Shown here piece by piece: positions 55,991 to 64,000 of a DNA stretch of 64,000 nucleotides. Position 1 is the stretch's first letter. Each line of letters starts with the position of its first letter. Both the position numbers and the translations under genes were made by a program. Source of the stretch: Liolophura sinensis (lineage: Eukaryota > Mollusca > Polyplacophora > Chitonida > Chitonidae); NCBI RefSeq assembly GCF_032854445.1, contig NC_088297.1:22085127-22149126 (forward strand). The letters are read 5' to 3'. The notes beneath the pieces were generated by a model. The model ran no database searches. It saw nothing but the letters and a program-made list of their open reading frames with translations, and was not told the DNA's origin.

Positions 55991-58510
55991 CCAAGCAGTG
56001 CCAATGGTTTTAAGCCCGTCAGTACGAAAAGCAGGCGTAACAATATCACGAAGTCAGACAGCACCAGTATTACCAATTTTAAAGCAATACAAACTGAAAC
56101 GAACTGAAACACTCAACCATGGTCCACTGCAGTTGAAAGCTATTTTGTGTTCCAAAGCGTTAGTTTAAAAAGACTTCCAAGGAAAGCAGTGCGAGGATTT
56201 CCAACGGAAAACGTATCGATCTGATGTTTATATAAATGTCCATATACATTAATGTAACCCTGCATGTGTTGTCGCCAATAAAAAAAACAGGGTGTTCTAC
56301 CAGTACATTTGTGCCGTTAGGTGTATTTTATAAAGCCCAGGTGTTCGTAATGAAGCTTAATGACCAGCTATATATACGTTTTTAATGATTAACCTTGCAC
56401 GTGATGCGATGCTTAATCTCACAGCATAGTCGTTAAAGTCCTACATCGACCAGACATAAAGCCTGGCAGGGCATTTATCAACAGTTCAGGTTATACTTTT
56501 GCCTATTGGTGGGTTTGATTAAAGCTGGACAACAAACCACAGCCTTTCTCCATATACGAGGCCAAAGCTCTTTCTCTGAAGTCACATCGATATGAAGCAT
56601 CGATCGATCTCTTCGTTGACGCATGCAGCTGGGATGGCATTTTCAGCTATATAAGCAGAGAGGAGCGGGTCGTGCCAGTGTAGTTATGACCATTGTCTTC
56701 CAATCGTCAAGGCACTCGAGGTACAGGTTCAATCCCGGCCTTTAACACGAGAATTTGTTTACTACCCTACTATCATTGTTTTTGTTGCCATGGTGACACT
56801 AACTGGTCGACGACACTCATTGGATAGTTTCCGAAATCCAAATTTGATTTTCGTCGACGAAATAAGGTGTGCGTACACACGAGCGGCGCCTAAGAATGTT
56901 CGTGAATAACTTGCAAAAGGCCATCTGTTTGTCCCCGGCACTACGGTTTTCTTCACCCATATAAAACCGACGACCACCTTCTTTGAAAAGTTCTAGAGTA
57001 TGGCGTTAAAGAACTTACTGCGATCAAATACATTCAAATGCTATGAGCAGAGTGCGCATCTCTGCCGTCAGATACGCCCTCTGCGTTCTGCTTGTCTCCT
57101 GGCCAGTCTTTGCTTTTGACATTCACATGTGTTATAATGACTTCTCTGCAGATGGAACCAAGTCAATTTAAACGAATCGCTTCTATGTCAAGGCGCAGCA
57201 GTTCACCGCCGCCGTTCCTTACTTCTTTGACATTGGATTTCTTCCATCTCAGTTTATTCATTGATATATGTTTTGCGGAAAACATCTCGGGGCGTTTTGA
57301 AAGGTCACTAACTCTGGTACTTGGTAGGAAAAGAGGTGGGAATTGGCTTTGTTTTCTTAGATGTTTTTGTTTGCTGCTAAGGCGTATAAGATAAATCTAT
57401 AAATGAATTGAGTCAACGCTTTATGCGGTAGTTTTAAAAACATGCATGAACTGTATTAGCTCTTTTGTAAGTGTCAGTGTAACCTACTGCACCTCTAAAG
57501 CACAGTCGCTTGTCTGGGTCATCTCGTTCCAACTTCTTTTAAAGGCTCTAAAGAAAAAAAGTTGCATTTTCGATCGTAAATTTCGAAGAGCTTGTTAGAC
57601 CTTCGGGTGGTACAATAAAAAATGTCAAAGTAACTGCATTTGAGGGGCTGTCTTGTCGTTCCTTTGAGGCGAAAGCACTATAAATCAGATCACAGAAGTC
57701 GTAAACTGTTTCTTTGGGCAGCTGTGCGTCATACAACGGGAACAAAGGGTCTTGTAAGATGGAATGTGGACGGATTTATGGGTTGATTGTCTCACTCATG
57801 CCGAGCTGTCACTAGTCTATGGAGGATTTGTGACTTTTATTTAGAAAAATCTTCCAACCCTATCACTGCAACCTGTTTGTGTTTAATCCGATCTTGTTTC
57901 AAGTTTGGTTGCAATTACATCACACATATCATTGGGCGACCTATGTTTCTATCTTTTCAGTCAGTTCAGATTTGAAATGTTGCCAAAATGCACATTTCAA
58001 AATTCAGGGTGAAATCTATTAAATCGTCATAATATTAAATTTCGATATGAACACTCTTTAATCGACGAATATAACAGTCTCTACACTGTACTGTCCCAGG
58101 TTTCATCTTAACATATTGTAAGGACATTTTAAATGGCCCAATCGATGAGGTCGTTGTGTCATTGAGCAGAATGAATTTGAAGTCTAGTGGCGCATGGCTC
58201 GGTGCTATTCATTGAACAGAGCAGTATGAAAATTGTTGAAACCTAATCAATTCAACAAAGTTCCGAAAAGCTGTTTAACAACAGCATAGTTGTAAAATGT
58301 AAAAGAGAAGTTAAAAAAATCCTGTAAAAATCAGCATAATAATGAGGAAAATGTTATGTACTTTGGTTAATTGCATCATAGATGATGCATGGACACTTGT
58401 CTCCATGGGCCCCAGTTTCACTAAACCAGTACCAGAGGGTTCGGATTGTGTGGAAAATCTACATCTATACACGTTCACAGTAGCTGTTTTGACAACGTGT
58501 CGTCGCCGCT
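55991..58510. other. No gene I can support
   Basis: A tRNA-like piece with 'aggtacaggttcaatcccgg' lies at about 56670-56745. Frames at 57092-57394 and 57548-57745 are unconvincing. Confidence 0.35.
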
Positions 58511-58854
58511 GAAACCAGGCATTATGTATGTGTAAATTCCTGTATAAACGTAGACCAGTATTCAACTCGTTGACCCGAACAAGTTCCCTGATTGCAAAAC
58601 CAAGAATTATGTTTATGTGAATTCCTGTATAAGCCTTGACCAGTATTTAACACTTTGACCGGAACAAGTTCCCTGATTGCAAAACCAAGAATTATGTTTA
58701 TGTGAATTCCTGTGTAAACGTAGACCAGTATTTAACACTTTGACCCGAACAAATTTCCTGATTGCAAAACCAAGAATTATGTTTATGTGAATTCCTGTAT
58801 AAGCGTAGACCAGTATTTAACACTTTGACCGGAACAAGTTCCCTGATTGCAAAA
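58511..58854 (+). repeat. 86-bp tandem repeat, four units
   Basis: The unit includes 'cctgattgcaaaaccaagaa', 'ttatgtttatgtgaattcct' and 'gaccagtatttaacactttg'. The first unit is more diverged. Confidence 0.9.
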
Positions 58855-59375
58855 TTGAGCCAGTTTCAATTCGCTCTGAAAACGGATTGACACTGGATGG
58901 ACGCTTACACCTCCTCCACTCCCTCTCCACCATTCCCAATTCCTCGGACCGTAAAAGGAAATCAAACTGAAGCCAAGCGGAAGCATTTCTTTTCAATTTC
59001 TGTCGAACTGAAGCTGAGTATAAAGACACTGGGTACTCCCGGAATTGGGCGGAAGCGCCTTCGGCAATATTCGATCTGCGCCGCATTGTTACCGGAACTG
59101 CAAGAGGTAAAAACCTTGCTAACGGAAACGTTGTGCCCCATAACCTTATAATCTGTCTTTTGGCTTGGCTTGTATTTCAGGCTCGTTATCTAAATAAGTG
59201 TCATGTGTTGACTGAAGCGTTCTGGTAACTTCCTGTAGGCGACATAACCAGAGAAAAAATAAAAAAACCGCCACCAACACGATGTACTTTTATACGCAAA
59301 AAACATTTTTACGTTTACGAACCAAAATTCTGTATATTTTGAGAAAAATGCAAACATAAACAGTGTGTTTGAATT
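58855..59375. other. No gene recognised
   Basis: Overlapping open frames on both strands at 58783-59151 have no motif support. Confidence 0.35.
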
Positions 59376-59545
59376 TTATTTATTTTTTTGTTTCATTAGT
59401 GTATTATGCCGTGCTCAAAAATATTTCACCTATAAGGCAGCGGCCACCATTATGGTGGGAGGAATTGGGGCAGAGCCGGGTGGAAACCCACGACCATCTG
59501 CATGTTGGTACCACAGCTTCCCACGCATGACCAGAAAGGAAGTTT
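59376..59545 (-). mobile_element. SINE 3' part
   Basis: 'gtattatgccgtgctcaaaa', 'aggcagcggccaccattatg' and 'aacccacgaccatctgcatg', in reverse. Confidence 0.8.
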
Positions 59546-62500
59546 AAGCATCGTGTTTAAGGCTTACAGGCATGGGAGCTTCACTTTTGAGGATGTAAAT
59601 AGGGATACGGTTTTGACGTCTGTTTATTTATTTACTTTTGTGATTTGGGTTTAATGCACTGCAAAGAAATATTCCTCCTAAACAACGCCGGTCAGAGTTG
59701 TAGCCATAGGAAGCCGAGGGGTGCCTGGGAACAGGATTAGTACATGTCACCTAATTAGTGAGCGATTTGCCAGCGAGCCAGGGTCCCGGCGGTCGGCCAG
59801 CAGATCTTTACAAGACACTACATGGGTCAATGCGATCACGTCGCCCTAAACGGAAGAAAAAATGAAGTTCTAGTAATGCCGTGTAGGTGTTGCTGTTAGC
59901 ATTCTCTTTCCTGTCTGCGGACGAGATACAAGCCTGGAATACAGCAGTGGTATAGCTTCTCAAGACTCATAGCTCGGCCATATATGGAAGAGTCAAACGG
60001 GTATTAAACGCCATCTAATGCAACAAATAATGGGACATGCAACCTAACACCAGCCTAGATCTGGGACAGGAAACTAGAGTCGCACAGAATAACAAGGCTC
60101 TTGGCGGCTAAAACTGAGTCAGGGACGGCCGCTGATTGAGTGCTTAAGGTAACCGTCGTTTAAACACTGGGGCACACAAGCCGCCGTCCAGTTCCAGTCT
60201 CGATCAAATAGGGAATCCCCCTTGAAATCTTAATGACGATTTCTCTCGAAATAACTAACAATACAGCTCTAAAACATACGTGTAGAGCAGGAGAAGTATA
60301 AGTGCATTGATGATATGGGTTTGATGTAGGAAGTGTCGAAACAAATTAATTTGTTTTATTTTAAAAAAACTATAACGATGTGCTAGTAAATACGAATTTG
60401 TGGGTATTTTTGCAATCCTTGAGAAATGTAATATTTTGTAATCATGGATAAAAATTAATCCTTATTCTCCTTAGCTTCCAAGAAACAATGAAGTTATTCC
60501 CTTATAGATAGAAGAGTCGAAACCATGTCTGCAGTGGATATTTGCCGTATTTTTCTTTTATTCGGCTTCATTAATATACCCAGGTGAATAGGATAAAATA
60601 AAATTGATCCCAATTTTGTTCGGTGCTTGATTAATTCCGGCCATGGATGCCATTTCTTTCAGATCCCGCTGAATCGTTATTGACAATAATTAAACCGCCT
60701 AATCACTTCGCCACATCAATCTTTGACGTTGAGATTTAGCCGTATTCAGTTGATAACTTTGGAAATATAGAAAACAGATTGTTTGAAATAGTTTGTCTTA
60801 TGTATTAAGAGATAGTAAGAAAAGTAATGTGACTGATATTATGTTATGCATAAAATATAATACGTTTGGGCTTCACTCATGCAGAATGAAAAACAATTTA
60901 CATTTTACGTGCATCTCGATGAACATACCATACCATACTTTATGATTACTTACTAATCAATCTTAATGATACAGATTTATGATGACGGTTTATGATGTTC
61001 AACTGTACAATCGTGAGACAATCAGTTAAGACCTGACTAAATGTGGACAGAAATCTCAGTGATACTTGAGCCTCGTGGTCGTGGATCCCCCGCCCCCCCC
61101 CCCCCCCCCCCACCACCACCACCACTACCACCACCACCATAATGGCCTCCTGCTGTTGTTATTTTTCTAATATATGGCCAACTTTTATAACGGCGATATA
61201 ATTACGCCAGCAGAAGAAATTCAACCTTGTTTCATCCATTTTCCCCTGTCTTCAGGGACATCTCTATTTATTGGCCTAGGGGGAGAGAAATGAATCCGGG
61301 TTCTTGTGATTAGGCATGTATCGCCCGCAGAGTCTAAAGTTAATTTGAAAAAACGGACAAGCGGACGCCTCCCCCCCCCCCTTCCCGCCTCACCCACTGT
61401 AAAGTCAGAGTTGTATGTCCCTTAACTGTATGTATATATACCAAGACTGGTTCCATTCCACATCACTCGCAAACCTTTGTTTTGTGCGAATTAATTACGA
61501 AATATGAGAAACCACTGTTTGATCTGAAACTTCCCCGTGGCTATGTTACAAGGTTTAGGATCTTTCGGTCACATGGGACACGATGGTTGCGTACATTCCA
61601 GTTTTCTCTTACTTATGAGTGCTTTTGGCCTGGGGACATATGCTTCATTTCCAGTTGTGTGTTATCCGGATTCCAATGGCCAATTAAGTGCTGGGAAATA
61701 ATTTACCGCCTGATTCATCTAACGGGTATTCATTGGATTTGGAGAATTAGGTCTACAACATTGTTAGAAAGCACAATACAGTAACCCTCAGGACCTCCCG
61801 TATCAGTATTGCGTAAGCTTTTCCCTGTAATATACATGTATATTATCAAATGTTTTGAGCACAGCATTGCGTTTTGCAAGGCGGGTGCAAGAGTTAAAAA
61901 CTGCTGGTTTTGTACATGCTTGTAATACTGCTTGTGTAAATCGAGTTTGTTGCTTAGACTTTATTTAGCGAAATTAATCAGTAGCTGCCATCCTGTAACA
62001 AGCTATACGGATGTTTACTTTTCCCAGCACTGTTCATTATAAACACGTGTTTTCGCCGAGGTTAGTTCTTTTTTTGTTCTATATAGTCAAGGTTAAATCC
62101 CGTGGGGACTTGTAAAAAGCCTTACATCTTGTCTACAGAGCAGCTTGTGAAGTCGAGGTTTACTTTTAGCATGATTAATGCGTTTTTGTCAAAAATAGAA
62201 AACGCCATGGACTTATTTTCCTGTCTTTTTTAACATCTAGAACCAATATTACCACTCTCCGCTCTGCATGCAATGACCATGCTCATTTACAAAATTAATA
62301 GACTTTGTTTCGTGTAGGTGTTTGTTTTTTTCTACACGTATTTTTGATTATGTTTATATCACATGGGAGTTAATAATCTGTGGGATGGCGAACTGCGCAG
62401 CACTCTACCATTTCTGCGTCAAGTAATGATCACGATGTGTGATATTACCGCCATGGATGGTTATCTTTGGTCAAATGCTGTTTTAGAGGCTTTTTTATTG

Positions 62501-62914
62501 GATTGATAAGAATCGGGCGAGTTCGCCTCTTTTTTTCCCACAACATTTCATCAGTCCGCAAATACGTATATTTTGAGGGGGGGGGGGGGGGGGGGGCAAA
62601 ATGTCGTGCACATGACGTAAAACAAGTGGGGTGTATTCACATTTTAGTTTGTCTTCAGCCAATAGGAGGCCGATGGAGCATAGTTATTTACCGATTACGT
62701 CGTAAATATTGAAGTCACCACGTCAACAGCATGCCTCATGGTTTTTGTCTATTTGGACGAGTTAAACAAGATTTCTTCCTCTCGTCACCTTACAGTCGAT
62801 GACCATTCCTAGTGGAAAGAAAGGGTAATCGCAAGTTTTGTACTGGGTTCGAATACTTGGTGTAATAAAAGCAAGACACGATTTAAATTTAGTCATTAGT
62901 TCTAAATAATATAC
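59546..62914. other. 3.4 kb without a recognised gene; C/G runs
   Basis: A C-run followed by (ACC)n at about 61088-61138, a C-run at 61371-61382 and a G run of about 22 at 62577-62597. A 100-codon open frame at 61482-61784 has no recognisable motif. Confidence 0.4.
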
Positions 62915-63160
62915 TTAAAGACGTACAGCATAGAGAGTCAAACTAGAGCAGCGACAAAAGTCTGATAGCTGGCGATCGGTCACATGTAACCGGTGAAATA
63001 TGGCCTCTTGTCAGTTTTCATCATTTAAGGCTTTATACAGTTCATGTAAATGCATGGATAGTAGCAACTTACACGCCCTAGCACCGTGGCTTAAGTAGAA
63101 TTAGGTAAAAAAAATAGTGATGTTGATTGCAATTTGTTAGACGTGACTAGACGGTCACAT
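62915..63160 (+). repeat. Dispersed repeat R1, copy 4
   Basis: 'gacgtacagcatagagagtc', 'gtaaccggtgaaatatggcc', 'gttcatgtaaatgcatggat' and 'gcaccgtggcttaagta' align with copies 2 and 3. Confidence 0.65.
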
Positions 63161-64000
63161 TTAATACGCGTTTACAAACATCTGTTTACGTTTTTGTTGA
63201 TTTATAGATCAGTATGCCAAGACAGCTAAAAGGAATACCACATGTTATTTAAAGTAGTGCATTCGTTCTGGATGTATGCGGCTTTTCATAGGATAGGAAA
63301 TATCCATTTTATGATTAGATGAGGTAACCACTGAACATAATATCCGCTGGCAAAATCCATAAAGACTTCGAAATACAGAATATTAACAGTAAATAAAACA
63401 GAAGTAATAGCAGAAAAAGAAAAACAGCAATTTTTGCTATATAATGCATAATTTCCGCTATGTCTTCTCTCTAAGTTGTCATACGATATGCCACTCCAGA
63501 GTTGTGTGACACCTCGGTTTGTGCTTGACCTGCGCTGAGTTTAAGGAGAGCTGATGTTGCCAGTTACAGCCATCTCGTTCTTTCCGTTATCGTTATATTA
63601 GCAGAGTCGTGTTGTCTTCGTCTGGTCCCTCAAGGACACTGTCTAAACTCTTTTGTGTGTCGATTATCAGGCATACATGAAATTGGCTGTATACGAAGGC
63701 CTACTATTAAAGATAAACACACATAAACATGGTGTGGTATATTTAGTGGAAAATGTCATCAGTTTGGTGTCGCTTTACACGATAGTGCAGACTTTGTGTG
63801 ATAATAAAGTGAACTTTAATGTTGCCACTGTTGCTCTTATTTTTAGAATAATATCATTCATGTATAGTACCTTTTTGACTAACTAGAACGTGTGTCAGTC
63901 GAGGAATGTTTCTTTTCATGTTTTCTCTCTGTTTACTTCAGATACCTCTTTCCCGGTGTTTAACAAAGTGATGGGGCGGAATATAACATGCGATGCTCAC
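63161..64000. other. No gene recognised at the right edge
   Basis: A 77-codon open frame at 63653-63886 is AT-rich and hydrophobic without a family match. Exons of a gene continuing beyond the window cannot be excluded. Confidence 0.3.

Noticed and set aside
57092-57394. 100-codon open frame after 'ctgcag'
   Set aside because: No motif and no support for splicing; composition turns into low-complexity hydrophobic residues.
1-64000. LTR retrotransposon or reverse transcriptase gene
   Set aside because: I looked for long polymerase-like frames and for the Y-x-D-D pattern in the longer frames and found none; the mobile elements here are short and non-autonomous.

Overview
The window looks like nuclear DNA of a lophotrochozoan animal, most likely a mollusc. 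The evidence is one spliced gene with GT-AG introns, an AT-rich gene-poor background, and more than twenty copies of a tRNA-derived SINE. That SINE has a Pol III A box and B box, a core around 'ctggccgccgtcgtataagtgaaatattcttgag', and an (aaat)n tail. From memory this core is common in mollusc genomes; I could not search, so the phylum is an inference. Nothing bacterial or phage-like is visible.

Only one gene is convincing: a five-exon diamine (spermidine/spermine or thialysine) N-acetyltransferase of the SSAT/GNAT family, + strand, exons between 6266 and 14944. It encodes 175 residues, all introns are GT-AG, the phases agree, and the acetyl-CoA loop and catalytic tyrosine are present. Two partial copies of its 3' exons flank it. 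An old paralogous exon 4-5 pair lies downstream (16069-16214 and 17001-17172; the last exon carries one frameshift). A recent, internally deleted copy of that downstream block forms the first ~1.3 kb of the window (exon 566-711, with an in-frame stop).

The rest is repeats. Intron 4 of the gene holds two 33-bp minisatellites. The first begins on the exon 4/intron 4 boundary itself and repeats 5'-splice-site-like sequence about 19 times; the second repeats a branch-point-like CTAAT. Other arrays have units of about 52 bp (9.3-9.8 kb), 76 bp (21.0-22.3), 34 bp (22.9-23.7), 70 bp (30.4-30.9), 17 bp (46.8-47.2), 31 bp (53.8-54.2), 24 bp (55.8-56.0) and 86 bp (58.5-58.9). Fold-back (MITE-like) elements occur at 1.7, 4.2-4.7, 5.0-5.3 and 34.9 kb.

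Two larger blocks are diverged tandem triplications: roughly 25.4-28.4 kb, and 35.7-43.1 kb with units of about 1.8-2.7 kb. From 43 kb to the end I see no gene I can support, only scattered SINE fragments, arrays and homopolymer runs. Most short open frames there lack codon-like character or are by-products of tandem repeats. Positions of repeats are read by eye and may be off by several bases.
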